From NCBI RefSeq assembly GCF_001274895.1, contig NZ_CP006841.1, positions 1,364,001-1,428,000 on the forward strand: a DNA stretch of 64,000 bases, in the 5' to 3' direction. Under the pieces are notes generated by a model, which saw only the letters and a program-made list of their open reading frames with translations, did not search any database and was not told the DNA's origin. This document shows positions 41,844-50,128 of this stretch, in pieces; position 1 is the stretch's first letter; every line of letters starts with the position of its first letter. Made by a program: the position numbers and the translations under genes. Source of the stretch: Corynebacterium lactis RW2-5 (GTDB lineage Bacteria > Actinomycetota > Actinomycetes > Mycobacteriales > Mycobacteriaceae).

Positions 41844-42611
41844 TCAGACTCTTCTCGCGACATGAATCCGTGCAAAATTTCGCAGGATTTGGCCACTGCG
41901 CTTAACATCCAGACGTCGCGCAGCCTCCACTGCGGCACTATCCGAACCTGGTTGGTAATAACCTTGGTTCGAGTATATGCGCAGGCGCTGCGCGAAGGTG
42001 TCAGCATCCAGTTCCGGATGAAACTGTGTTGCGTAGGCATTGGCACCGATACGGAACATCTGAACGGGGCAATTGTCGCCCGTTGCTAGCAACGTTGCAT
42101 CGGCCGGAAGCTGGTCAATTGCTTCCTTGTGTCCTACTATTCCGTGGAACGTCGTGGGCAGTCCTTCAAGTATCGGGTCGACCGTGCCTTCCGCAGTCTT
42201 CTTAATTGTGATGACGTCGGCCTCTTCACCGTGCCGACGAGATACCGAGCCGGAGCCAGCCATACCCAGTAGGCCAACCCCGTAACAGGCACCCAGAAAT
42301 GGGAAGTCCCGATCGAGCACCTCCGCCAAAACATCGTCGAACCAGGACTCGACTCGCTTTTGAAGGCCGCTTTTAATCTCATCCGAGGAATTAAACGGGC
42401 CTCCGCCGACGATAATGCCGGAGTAATCATCCAGAGACAGTGCCGAAGGAAGGCCCTTTTCGAGTCGGATCTGGTGCAGCTTCGCAGGAGCGATACCGGC
42501 AGTTCCGGCGAAGGAGAGGTGCTCCGCGTGCGCCGCCACGTCCTCCCCCCTGGTGGACAGGAGCAAGAACGGCTTCGTCGAATCAGCACGGATAACCGCG
42601 GGGTCAGGCAT
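41844..42611 (-). CDS. class-I glutamine amidotransferase domain protein
   Basis: A 255-residue stand-alone class-I amidotransferase-like protein (GMP-synthase-like GATase). The nucleophile is Cys109 in FLGACYGVG, with His198 and Glu200 in ATQFHPEL. An N-terminal GGGPFN oxyanion-type segment is present. Such proteins deliver ammonia or cleave gamma-glutamyl compounds, but no synthetase domain is attached, so the substrate is unknown. It overlaps the next upstream gene, a clear paralogue, by 8 nt. Confidence 0.88.
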   Translation of the reverse strand: MPDPAVIRADSTKPFLLLSTRGEDVAAHAEHLSFAGTAGIAPAKLHQIRLEKGLPSALSLDDYSGIIVGGGPFNSSDEIKSGLQKRVESWFDDVLAEVLDRDFPFLGACYGVGLLGMAGSGSVSRRHGEEADVITIKKTAEGTVDPILEGLPTTFHGIVGHKEAIDQLPADATLLATGDNCPVQMFRIGANAYATQFHPELDADTFAQRLRIYSNQGYYQPGSDSAAVEAARRLDVKRSGQILRNFARIHVARRV

Positions 42612-43359
42612 TGTGAAACGCCTTCTCCCGCGCGTTGAAGATCTCTAACGCATAGTCGACAAATCGGGGAATTATAAGTGCGACCCCAGACAAGTCTGCG
42701 GCCTCAATCGTCCGCTTGATCTCCTCGACTTCCTCCGGCAGGAAATAGCCATCGTTGGCGTAAAAGGACATCCTTCGCAGAAGCCCAGCTGCGTTCATTT
42801 CGGGATGGAACTGAGTAACCCAGTTTCGAGAACCAATTGAATACATCTGAACCGGGCAGGTAGGACCACTCGCCAGCAGACTCGCGTGGCGGGGAAGAAT
42901 TGCAACGGACTCCTTGTGCCCAGTCAATGCCCCAAAGCATGGAGGAAGTACTTGAGCGACGGGGTCCAATTGCGCGGCGTTGGTGAGCTCGACACGGGAA
43001 ACGCCGGCCTTTTCACCAAAATCCCTATTTACTAGGCCGCCGAAAGTGAAAGCGGTATAGCTGGCTCCGTAGCAGGTAAATAGCGCTGGTACCGAACTGG
43101 TTAAGACCTGATATAGCAGGTCGTGCGAGTGCTTCTGCAAATCAGAATGCTCCAGGTCGGTGACATTAAAGGGACTGCCACCAACAAAGACACCCGCGTA
43201 CTCGCCAAGATTCGGAAGGACAGTGTCCGGGCGCGCCACGGTGAGAAGATCTAACTCTTCCTTCTCCAGCCCCGAGGCTTCGAGGAAGTCGAGATATTCA
43301 GCCCGCCCTGCACCGTCTGCGGGGCGCAGCGCGACCAATAAGAACTTTCCCGTCTTCAT
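42604..43359 (-). CDS. class-I glutamine amidotransferase domain protein (paralogue)
   Basis: This 251-residue protein is a diverged copy of the following gene: GGSPFN, TGHKES, CPVQMYSIG and TQFHPEMN all have close counterparts there. The predicted triad is Cys96 (FTCYGAS), His185 and Glu187. It has no ribosome binding site, but TAAGCT lies 8 nt before the ATG, so it probably heads a leaderless operon with the second amidotransferase, the kinase and the regulator. Substrate unknown. A stand-alone GATase gene next to acnR also occurs, as I recall, in C. glutamicum. Confidence 0.88.
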   Translation of the reverse strand: MKTGKFLLVALRPADGAGRAEYLDFLEASGLEKEELDLLTVARPDTVLPNLGEYAGVFVGGSPFNVTDLEHSDLQKHSHDLLYQVLTSSVPALFTCYGASYTAFTFGGLVNRDFGEKAGVSRVELTNAAQLDPVAQVLPPCFGALTGHKESVAILPRHASLLASGPTCPVQMYSIGSRNWVTQFHPEMNAAGLLRRMSFYANDGYFLPEEVEEIKRTIEAADLSGVALIIPRFVDYALEIFNAREKAFHNA

Positions 43360-43367
43360 AACTAGAC

Positions 43368-43373
43368 AGCTTA
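43368..43373 (-). promoter_or_regulatory. probable leaderless -10 of the amidotransferase operon
   Basis: TAAGCT on the minus strand lies 8 nt before the ATG of the first amidotransferase gene, with no Shine-Dalgarno sequence between. Confidence 0.45.
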
Positions 43374-43419
43374 GTCCATTTAGTCGCCATTTAACTAAAT
43401 ACGCTTTACGACGGCACTG

Positions 43420-43450
43420 AAAAACCCGCTGCGCAAGAAGCAGCAGCGGG
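43420..43450 (-). terminator. terminator after acnR
   Basis: CCCGCTGC pairs with GCAGCGGG around a 10-nt loop; read on the minus strand it is followed by TTTTT. It should end acn-acnR transcription, at least partly, before the amidotransferase genes. Confidence 0.8.
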
Positions 43451-43466
43451 CTAGGAGCGATAGCGA

Positions 43467-44036
43467 TTATTTAGTGTTGCGACGAACGCTATCTTCGACA
43501 AGATCCAGGACAATATCCAATTCTTCAACAGAGCGGCCAGATGCTAACCGGACGATAATGCCATCCAGAATTAGCTCCAGAAACAACTGCATAGTTCGGA
43601 CAGAGTAATCGCCTCGCAGGGAACCGCTTGACGACGTTTGAAGGAGCCTTTGCTGGACCGCTTCATCCAAACGGTCCTGGTGTTCAAGCCATTTGAATCG
43701 AAACTCCGCGTCCGAGCGAAGTTTTCGGGCAATCTCCAAACGAGTTCCCAGCCATTCGTGCTTGTCAGGGTGAGCGACGATGTCTCGCATCACCTCGACT
43801 AGTCCGGAACTTTCTGCGATCTCAGCCATGGAAGCCGCATCGTCCTCAGCGAGGGCGAGAAACAGCCCCTCTTTAGACCCGAAGTGATGGAATATCGCCC
43901 CGCGCGATTTCCCGGTGGCAGTTTCCAGACGCGAAACAGTTGCGCCCTCGTATCCGAACTCCGAAAAGCACTGCCTGGCTCCGTCGAGAATCTCGTGCCG
44001 CCGCAGTGCCAAAGCTTGGTCGCTGACTTTAGGCAT
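43467..44036 (-). CDS. acnR: TetR-family repressor of aconitase AcnR
   Basis: AcnR represses acn in C. glutamicum. The 189-residue TetR-type protein has the N-terminal helix-turn-helix (about residues 10-57, with GYEGATVSRLETATGKSRGAI cut to its core ATVSRLETATGKSRGA) and a ligand/dimer domain after it. It lies directly downstream of acn on the same strand, as in other corynebacteria and mycobacteria. AGGGAG precedes the ATG. A matching operator is present upstream of acn. Confidence 0.93.
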   Translation of the reverse strand: MPKVSDQALALRRHEILDGARQCFSEFGYEGATVSRLETATGKSRGAIFHHFGSKEGLFLALAEDDAASMAEIAESSGLVEVMRDIVAHPDKHEWLGTRLEIARKLRSDAEFRFKWLEHQDRLDEAVQQRLLQTSSSGSLRGDYSVRTMQLFLELILDGIIVRLASGRSVEELDIVLDLVEDSVRRNTK

Positions 44037-44079
44037 AGAAACTCCCTACTCAAGTAACGCGCGCCTGCCCCCGATGCGA

Positions 44080-44143
44080 AAGGCCGGGGAACCGGTGTGC
44101 CCAGCGGAGAATTCTCCCCTAAGACGTTCGGCTCCCCGGCCTT
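44080..44143 (-). terminator. long inverted repeat between acn and acnR
   Basis: AAGGCCGGGGA pairs perfectly with TCCCCGGCCTT; the 42-nt loop holds the palindrome GGAGAATTCTCC. No long T tract is present. It may partially terminate acn transcripts or stabilise their 3' end, lowering acnR relative to acn. Confidence 0.6.
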
Positions 44144-44183
44144 GAAATCGCTGCAGAGGTCAGCGCACGTTTTCCAAGGAAAC

Positions 44184-46979
44184 TTAGCCCTTGATCATGT
44201 TGCGCAGAACGAACTGCAGAATGCCGCCGTGACGGTAGTAGTCGGCCTCACCGGGGGTATCGATGCGGACAACAGCGTCGAAGTCGAAGGACTCGCCCGA
44301 CTCCTTGGTGACGGTGACCTTGACGGTCTTCGGGGTGGTGCCGTTGTTCAGCTCCTCCAGACCCTCGATATCGAAGGTCTCAGTGCCGTCGATGCCCAGG
44401 GACTTCCAGGACTCGCCCTCCGGGAACTGCAGCGGAACGACGCCCATACCAATCAGGTTCGAACGGTGGATACGCTCGAAGGACTCAGCGAAGACAGCCT
44501 TGACGCCGAGCAACAGGGTTCCCTTAGCAGCCCAGTCACGAGACGAGCCGGTGCCGTACTCCTTACCACCGATGACGACCAGCGGGGTGCCGGCAGCCTT
44601 GTAGTTCTGAGCAGCATCGTAGATGAAGGACTGCGGGCCGCCCTCCTGGGTGAAGTCGCGGGTGTAGCCACCGGAAACGCCGTCAAGCAGCTGGTTCTGC
44701 AGGCGGATGTTAGCGAAGGTACCGCGGACCATAACCTCGTGGTTACCACGGCGAGCACCGAGGGAGTTGTAATCCTTGCGTGCGACGCCCATGGAATCGA
44801 GGTACTGAGCAGCAGGGGTGCCCGGCTTAATAGAGGATGCAGGGGAAATGTGGTCAGTGGTGACCGAGTCTCCCAGAGCAGCCAGGACACGGGCGCCCTT
44901 GATATCGGAGACAGCCTCCGGCTCCATGCCCATCTCATCGAAGTACGGTGCCTTGCGGATGTAGGAGGAAGCGTCGTCCCATGCGAAGGTCTTGCCCTCC
45001 GGAGTCGGCAGGTTCTGCCAACGCTCGTCGCCAGCGAAGACATCCTTGTAGTCCTCGTCGTACAGCTCGGAGGAGATGGAGGCCTGGATGGTCTCCTCGA
45101 TTTCCTCAGTGGACGGCCAGATGTCCTTTAGGAAGACATCGTTGCCTTCGGCATCCTGACCAAGAGCGTCGGTCTCGAAGTCGAAGTCCATGGTGCCAGC
45201 AATCGCGTAAGCGATAACCAGAATCGGGGAAGCCAGGTAGTTCATCTTAACGTCGGGGGAGATGCGACCCTCGAAGTTACGGTTACCGGACAGGACTGCG
45301 GTAGCGGCCAGGTCAGCCTCGTTGATGGCGGCAGAAACCTCAGCGGGCAGCGGGCCGGAGTTACCGATACAGGTAGCACAGCCGAAACCGGCAAGGTAGA
45401 AGCCGAGGCCCTCGAGGTCCTTCCAGAGATCAGCACGCTTGAAGTAGCCGTTGACGACCTGGGAGCCCGGAGCACAAATGGTCTTGACCCACGGCTTTGC
45501 GGACAGGCCCTTTTCCAGTGCCTTGCGGGCCAGCAGGCCAGCGCCGACCATAACGGACGGGTTCGACGTATTGGTGCAGGAGGTGATCGAAGCGATCGCG
45601 ACCATACCGTGGTCGAGGGTGTACTCGCCGCCCTTCGGGGAAGTGACGGTAATCGGGGAGGACGGACGGCCCTCAGCGCCCTCGGCTGCGGATTCACCGT
45701 TGCCCGGACGGGACTCGTTGTAGTCAGCAGCCAGCTCGGAATCAGCGGCGGAAGCCTTGACCGGCTCCTTGACCTCACCGTCAGAGTAGTTATGCAGATC
45801 CTTGCGGAACTGCTCCTTAGCGGACGACAGCTCGATGCGGTCCTGCGGACGCTTCGGGCCAGCAATGGAGGGAACGACGGTGGACAGATCCAGCTCGAGG
45901 TACTCGGAGTACTCAGCCTCCGGAGTGTTCTCGTCCAGCCACATGCCCTGAGCCTTGGCGTAAGCCTCGACGAGCTCCAGAGTCTTCTCATCACGGCCGG
46001 TCAGCGCCAGGTACTTGACGGTCTCCTGGTCGATCGGGAACATTGCGGCGGTCGAGCCGAATTCCGGCGACATGTTACCGATGGTGGCGCGGTTAGCCAG
46101 CGGGAGCTTCGCGACACCTGCGCCGTAGAATTCGACGAACTTGCCGACAACGCCGTGCTGGCGAAGCATATCGGTGACGGTAAGAACGACGTCGGTAGCG
46201 GTCACGCCCGGCTTGATATCGCCGGTCAGCTTAAAGCCGACAACGCGCGGAATCAGCATGGAAATCGGCTGGCCGAGCATTGCTGCCTCAGCCTCAATAC
46301 CGCCGACACCCCAGCCCAGGACACCCAGGCCGTTTTCCATGGTGGTGTGAGAGTCAGTACCAACACAGGTGTCCGGGTAGGTCAGACCATCGTTGTCGAA
46401 GACAACGCGAGCCAAGTACTCGATGTTGACCTGGTGAACAATACCGGTTCCCGGAGGAACAACACGGAAGTTAGAGAATGCTCCGGTACCCCAACGCAGT
46501 AGCTTGTAGCGCTCTTCGTTGCGCTGGTACTCAATCTCGACGTTCTTAGCAAGGGCATCCTCGCTACCAAAAGCCTCGATGATGACGGAGTGGTCGATGA
46601 CCATCTCAGCCGGGTTCAAGGGGTTAACCTGGTCCGGGTCGCCGCCCAGGGTCTTAACAGCCTCACGCATGGTGGCAAGGTCAACAACACAGGCAACACC
46701 GGTGAAGTCCTGCATGATGACGCGAGCAGGGGTGAACTGAATCTCGATCGACGGGTCGGCCGACGGAACCCAGTTCGCAATAGCCTTGATGTGATCCTCG
46801 GTGATGTTTGCGCCATCCTCGTTGCGCAGCAGGTTCTCGCCGAGAACCTTCAACGAGTAGGGCAGCTTCTCCATGCCAGGCACAGCGTCGAGGGCGAAGT
46901 AGTCGTAAGACTTACCGCCGACCTCAAGCTTGCGCTTTGCATTGAAGGAGTTCTTGCTTTCAGCCACAGTCAGCTCCAT
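44184..46979 (-). CDS. acn: aconitate hydratase
   Basis: Aconitase interconverts citrate and isocitrate in the TCA cycle using a [4Fe-4S] cluster. The 931-residue AcnA-type protein shows the cluster ligands Cys468 ([11 protein letters not shown]) and Cys534/Cys537 ([14 protein letters not shown]). The substrate-binding [15 protein letters not shown] is near residue 205 and the C-terminal swivel domain has [13 protein letters not shown]. The insert of about 45 acidic residues near 395-440 is common in actinobacterial enzymes. Regulation by AcnR is supported by the operator upstream. Confidence 0.97.
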   Translation of the reverse strand: MELTVAESKNSFNAKRKLEVGGKSYDYFALDAVPGMEKLPYSLKVLGENLLRNEDGANITEDHIKAIANWVPSADPSIEIQFTPARVIMQDFTGVACVVDLATMREAVKTLGGDPDQVNPLNPAEMVIDHSVIIEAFGSEDALAKNVEIEYQRNEERYKLLRWGTGAFSNFRVVPPGTGIVHQVNIEYLARVVFDNDGLTYPDTCVGTDSHTTMENGLGVLGWGVGGIEAEAAMLGQPISMLIPRVVGFKLTGDIKPGVTATDVVLTVTDMLRQHGVVGKFVEFYGAGVAKLPLANRATIGNMSPEFGSTAAMFPIDQETVKYLALTGRDEKTLELVEAYAKAQGMWLDENTPEAEYSEYLELDLSTVVPSIAGPKRPQDRIELSSAKEQFRKDLHNYSDGEVKEPVKASAADSELAADYNESRPGNGESAAEGAEGRPSSPITVTSPKGGEYTLDHGMVAIASITSCTNTSNPSVMVGAGLLARKALEKGLSAKPWVKTICAPGSQVVNGYFKRADLWKDLEGLGFYLAGFGCATCIGNSGPLPAEVSAAINEADLAATAVLSGNRNFEGRISPDVKMNYLASPILVIAYAIAGTMDFDFETDALGQDAEGNDVFLKDIWPSTEEIEETIQASISSELYDEDYKDVFAGDERWQNLPTPEGKTFAWDDASSYIRKAPYFDEMGMEPEAVSDIKGARVLAALGDSVTTDHISPASSIKPGTPAAQYLDSMGVARKDYNSLGARRGNHEVMVRGTFANIRLQNQLLDGVSGGYTRDFTQEGGPQSFIYDAAQNYKAAGTPLVVIGGKEYGTGSSRDWAAKGTLLLGVKAVFAESFERIHRSNLIGMGVVPLQFPEGESWKSLGIDGTETFDIEGLEELNNGTTPKTVKVTVTKESGESFDFDAVVRIDTPGEADYYRHGGILQFVLRNMIKG

Positions 46980-47380
46980 TTCTCTTCGGGTGAGTAAACG
47001 CCATGTTACGGAGAAATACCGGCACTCGAATTCGGCACTCCGATGGGCGCAGGTGCGAGCACGTCGCCCCCTAGTACTCCATTAAAGCAACGAACCACTA
47101 GTTTTGGCCCTTACGCGGCTCAACGCGCAGACCCGGAGGGCGTGTCCTCGTCCTTAGAAACCACCTTAACAGTACAAGCGTTCTGCAGGACACAACAGAT
47201 TGCGGCGCGCCGACCTTTGCTACCCCCGTTTGCCAGAAAAACGGTGCAATATAAAGAGGCACGCTCGGAACTCCGCGTACACCCATGGCCCATAAGCCGA
47301 CTCAAGCAATTCACGAAAGATGGGTTACGGATTCTAACCGAGCCTCCAGACCACCATCCGGAAGGCCCACACTTAAAGCA
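46980..47380. promoter_or_regulatory. acn upstream region, divergent to a small membrane protein gene
   Basis: This 401-bp non-coding region separates acn from the rightward gene. It carries one clear AcnR-type operator (listed separately). An in-frame extension of the rightward gene reaches back to 47285 but shows no conserved sequence. I see no other strong palindrome. Confidence 0.55.
47170..47185. promoter_or_regulatory. AcnR operator
   Basis: CAGTACAAGCGTTCTG is an almost perfect match to the inverted repeat reported for AcnR in C. glutamicum (CAGNACnnncGTACTG). It lies about 190 bp upstream of the acn start codon. The half-sites CAGTAC and GTTCTG differ from perfect symmetry by one base. 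Confidence 0.8.
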
Positions 47381-47878
47381 ATGGCTAAGGAATACACGCT
47401 CGAAACAATGCCGCTTGACAAGGCTATTGAACTCCTACAGAACGAGGATGTTGTCACTTCTAACGGTCAGCTAAAAGACGCCCTACAGACGGTATTGAAC
47501 GAACATCCAGCAGCTAAGAAGAGCGATATCAATATCCTCGCCTACGACAACTTCGACATAAATGCCGACTACTTTTCTATGGCGCGCCAGATAGCACACG
47601 ACCTCGGCGGCACCGCGATCATCCGGACGCCCAATTTCGTCTCTGTCGCCTCCGAGGATTTTCCGCGCGCGGCTATAGCCGAGGGAGAACAAGACTACCT
47701 CGAGCATGTTCGAGAGCCGGTGGTATCACTCAACGCACTTTTGGACGACCTGGGCTCATATTCCGTGCCGTGGACGATTTACAGCCTTATCGTCGGCGCC
47801 GTCATAATCGCAATCTTTTTCGCGTTGACCGCCTACTGGATGAAAAGACCTGCGACCAAGATGACTGAAAGTCGATAG
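47381..47878 (+). CDS. Rv1476-like single-pass membrane protein
   Basis: A 165-residue protein with a soluble N-terminal domain (about residues 1-125; alpha/beta, with ALQTVLNEHP and VSVASEDFPRAAIAE) and one C-terminal transmembrane helix (about 134-153) before a short basic tail. It matches in position and layout the small membrane protein between acn and ripA in mycobacteria. The function is unknown. Its place beside the NlpC/P60 hydrolase and moxR group suggests an envelope role. The ATG lacks a well-spaced ribosome binding site, so the start is moderately certain. Confidence 0.78.
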   Translation: MAKEYTLETMPLDKAIELLQNEDVVTSNGQLKDALQTVLNEHPAAKKSDINILAYDNFDINADYFSMARQIAHDLGGTAIIRTPNFVSVASEDFPRAAIAEGEQDYLEHVREPVVSLNALLDDLGSYSVPWTIYSLIVGAVIIAIFFALTAYWMKRPATKMTESR

Positions 47879-47913
47879 TTCCAGAAAAAGAAACGAGCCA
47901 AGTAGACCTCCGC

Positions 47914-47932
47914 GCCCCTGAATTTTAGGGGC
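47914..47932 (+). terminator. small hairpin after the membrane protein gene
   Basis: GCCCCT pairs with AGGGGC around GAATTTT. It is the first of two hairpins in tandem. Confidence 0.45.
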
Positions 47933-47943
47933 AAATCCACTCG

Positions 47944-47980
47944 ATGCCCGGTCAAGCAATGACGCTTGACCGGGCATTCT
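47944..47980 (+). terminator. strong hairpin before the NlpC/P60 leader
   Basis: A perfect 14-bp stem, ATGCCCGGTCAAGC with its complement, around AATGAC, followed by TCTT. It probably ends transcription from the membrane protein gene. Confidence 0.75.
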
Positions 47981-48036
47981 TGCGCATAATTTTAACAATG
48001 ACCAAGTGGTAGCGACATGCCGAGAAAAGTCATAAG

Positions 48037-48052
48037 TGTGACATATTTCACA
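48037..48052. promoter_or_regulatory. GlxR (CRP/FNR-family) binding site
   Basis: TGTGACATATTTCACA is a perfect match to the TGTGA-N6-TCACA consensus of corynebacterial GlxR and mycobacterial Crp. It is centred about 57 bp before the start site expected from TATAAC at 48090, a position suited to activation. Confidence 0.82.
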
Positions 48053-48363
48053 CGATGAATTACGAAATCCAAATCCGCAGGCTGGGCGGTATAACGAATT
48101 GGTCACGAAGCGCTTCACTCGTGTTGAAACTGTTACTTATGTTTTATTAGGTGTTCATGGGCCGTAATGTTCTGCATGAAGTTAACTGAGGTCTCAAGTT
48201 ACCTGGGTTGACTAATGAAAGAGCGCAATTGATCAACCGGCAGCATTAGAGGGCTCAGTCCCGAGATGTTTGCCGACACCGAAGAGACAGCGATGGGGAA
48301 GTCGTTGGCTCGACGGCGAGAGCAGTTGCGCGCCAATATAGACAGTTTTCTAGGAGTCAAGTG

Positions 48364-50034
48364 GTGTCGCGAAATCAGAAGTTCCGTGCATCCCATTGGA
48401 CACGCCCCATCGCTGGCGTCATGATTGCGGGTCTCGTTGCGACCAACTCGCAGGTCGCCGCGGCGCAGCCAATTAATCCGAGCAATGCCCAGATTCGACA
48501 GGCCGAAGACGCAGCCGCGCACGCCACTAACGTTCTTCAGGCGCTGGTCGCCAATGTCACCCAACACGAGCGTCAAGTTTCAGACCTTGAACTCCGCATG
48601 GGCACGCTGCGTGAATCCGTTAACAAGGCAATGGTCGACCTTGAAGCTGCACGTAACGCCGCAGATCAGGCTCGCGCAGCTGTCGACGAGGCTCGAAACC
48701 AGCTTCACCGTGCTCACAGCGATCTCCGCAACGCGCAGAAGCAGTTTAATGAGCTAGCCCGTTCGATTATGCGCCAGGGATCTTCGCAGAGCACGTTCTT
48801 CGAAGGTGCACGCGATGTAGCAGAGGCGCTTAACCGCCAGGCAGCTATCCGTCGTGAGGCAGAGAAGCAGCAGAAGACGGTCGACAACATGGATAAGGCC
48901 CGCACTGAGGCTGCAAACCAGGAGTCGTCGCTACGGGATAAAAAGGCTCAGGCTGAATCGGCCGAAAACACCGCACAGCAGCGTCACACTGAAGCAGAGT
49001 CTGCTTACACGGACGCTAACCAAGAGCTGCAGAAAGAGCAGGAGCAGTACCAGAAGGCTCAGGTTGAACGTGAAGCTGCCAAAGCCGCATTGGAAGCAGC
49101 TCGAGGCGCTGTCAACGATCTGAACCAGAAGCGCGCCGAGTACGAATCCGACAAGGCCCGCAAGGAAGCCGAGGACGCTGCCGCTAAGAAGGCCGCTAAC
49201 GAGGCCGCCGCGAAGGCGCGTCAGGAAGCGCAGACTCGCGCGTCCGAGTCGTCCTCTGATTCCGACACCGGTTCGAGTCAGTCCAGCAGCGCGCAGGCTG
49301 GCACAACTCAGTCCGGCACTGCGCAGTCCAGCGGTTCTCAGGGCTCTTCGGGCTCTTCCGACTCCTCCAGCAATAGCAGCTCCGCTCAGGGCTCCTCGTC
49401 GTCCTCGTCTTCGTCTTCCTCCGGAGCCGGCACCGAAAACTCCGAACAGTCCACGGGCTCAGCGGGTTCCACGGGATCGACCGGCTCGAGTAGCGAGGAA
49501 AACGCAGCGGAGGAGGAGTCGTCGGCAAGCTCCTCTAGCTCTGCGGCCGGTACCCCGGCGCAGACGGCAACCCCGAGCAACCCCGAAACAGGTCAGGCCT
49601 CCACGGGCTCCTCGAGCGCGAAGATCGAGGCAGTCATTTCCCGTGCAATGGGTCAGCTCGGCGTTCCGTACGCATGGGGCGGCGGCAACGCCAATGGTCC
49701 GACCAAGGGCATCCGTGACGGCGGTGTCGCCGACGCGCACGGAGACTACAACAAGGTTGGTTTCGACTGCTCAGGCCTGACTATCTACGCTTTCGCTGCA
49801 ATTGGTATTGACCTTCCGCACTACACGGGCTACCAGTACCAGCGCGGCACGCACTACCCGGTGTCCCAGATGAAGCGCGGTGACCTGCTGTTCTGGGGAC
49901 CCAACGGTCACGGGCATGTCGCCATTTACCTTGGCGATGGGCAGATGATTGAGGCTCCACAGTCCGGTTCTGTGGTCAAGATTTCGCCGGTCCGCTATAA
50001 CGGAATGACGCCGAACGTCGTCCGACTGGTCTAG
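48364..50034 (+). CDS. secreted NlpC/P60 peptidoglycan endopeptidase (RipA-like)
   Basis: A 556-residue secreted cell-wall hydrolase. An N-terminal signal peptide (about residues 1-35, ending QVAAAQ) is followed by a long charged coiled coil (about 40-290), a Ser/Gly/Ala-rich linker (about 290-415), and a C-terminal NlpC/P60 domain with catalytic Cys near 469 (FDCSGL) and His near 518 (HGHVAIYL). It cleaves stem peptides, presumably during cell separation, with the coiled coil holding it inactive or docking it to a partner. A GTG with AGGAG 7 nt upstream is chosen; the GTG one codon earlier is less well spaced. The position equals ripA in mycobacteria. Confidence 0.92.
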   Translation: MSRNQKFRASHWTRPIAGVMIAGLVATNSQVAAAQPINPSNAQIRQAEDAAAHATNVLQALVANVTQHERQVSDLELRMGTLRESVNKAMVDLEAARNAADQARAAVDEARNQLHRAHSDLRNAQKQFNELARSIMRQGSSQSTFFEGARDVAEALNRQAAIRREAEKQQKTVDNMDKARTEAANQESSLRDKKAQAESAENTAQQRHTEAESAYTDANQELQKEQEQYQKAQVEREAAKAALEAARGAVNDLNQKRAEYESDKARKEAEDAAAKKAANEAAAKARQEAQTRASESSSDSDTGSSQSSSAQAGTTQSGTAQSSGSQGSSGSSDSSSNSSSAQGSSSSSSSSSSGAGTENSEQSTGSAGSTGSTGSSSEENAAEEESSASSSSSAAGTPAQTATPSNPETGQASTGSSSAKIEAVISRAMGQLGVPYAWGGGNANGPTKGIRDGGVADAHGDYNKVGFDCSGLTIYAFAAIGIDLPHYTGYQYQRGTHYPVSQMKRGDLLFWGPNGHGHVAIYLGDGQMIEAPQSGSVVKISPVRYNGMTPNVVRLV

Positions 50035-50057
50035 CCGAATTAGCTGCCTGCCGTTAC

Positions 50058-50087
50058 CAATGGCCGCGATTGCCCATTGATTTTTTC
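50058..50087 (+). terminator. terminator after the NlpC/P60 gene
   Basis: CAATGG pairs with CCATTG around a 10-nt loop, followed by ATTTTTTC. It resembles an intrinsic terminator before moxR. Confidence 0.6.
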
Positions 50088-50128
50088 TCCGGCTGGCAGC
50101 ACTCTCATTTTCCAAAGAAGGTTCTCAC

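Larger units (their letters stand above)
47879..48363 (+). promoter_or_regulatory. 485-bp leader and promoter region of the NlpC/P60 gene
   Basis: After two hairpins, the region carries a GlxR-type site (48037-48052), a -10-like TATAAC at 48090-48095, a pair of direct repeats AAGTTAAC / AAGTTACC (48179-48203), and a GGTTGA / TCAACC stem (48206-48238). No gene is seen. If transcription starts near 48102, the mRNA has a leader of about 260 nt, so post-transcriptional control is possible. Confidence 0.6.

Noticed and set aside
48053..48363. Possible c-di-AMP (ydaO-type) riboswitch in the NlpC/P60 leader
   Set aside because: Such elements precede some actinobacterial hydrolase genes, but the conserved core sequences are not visible here.
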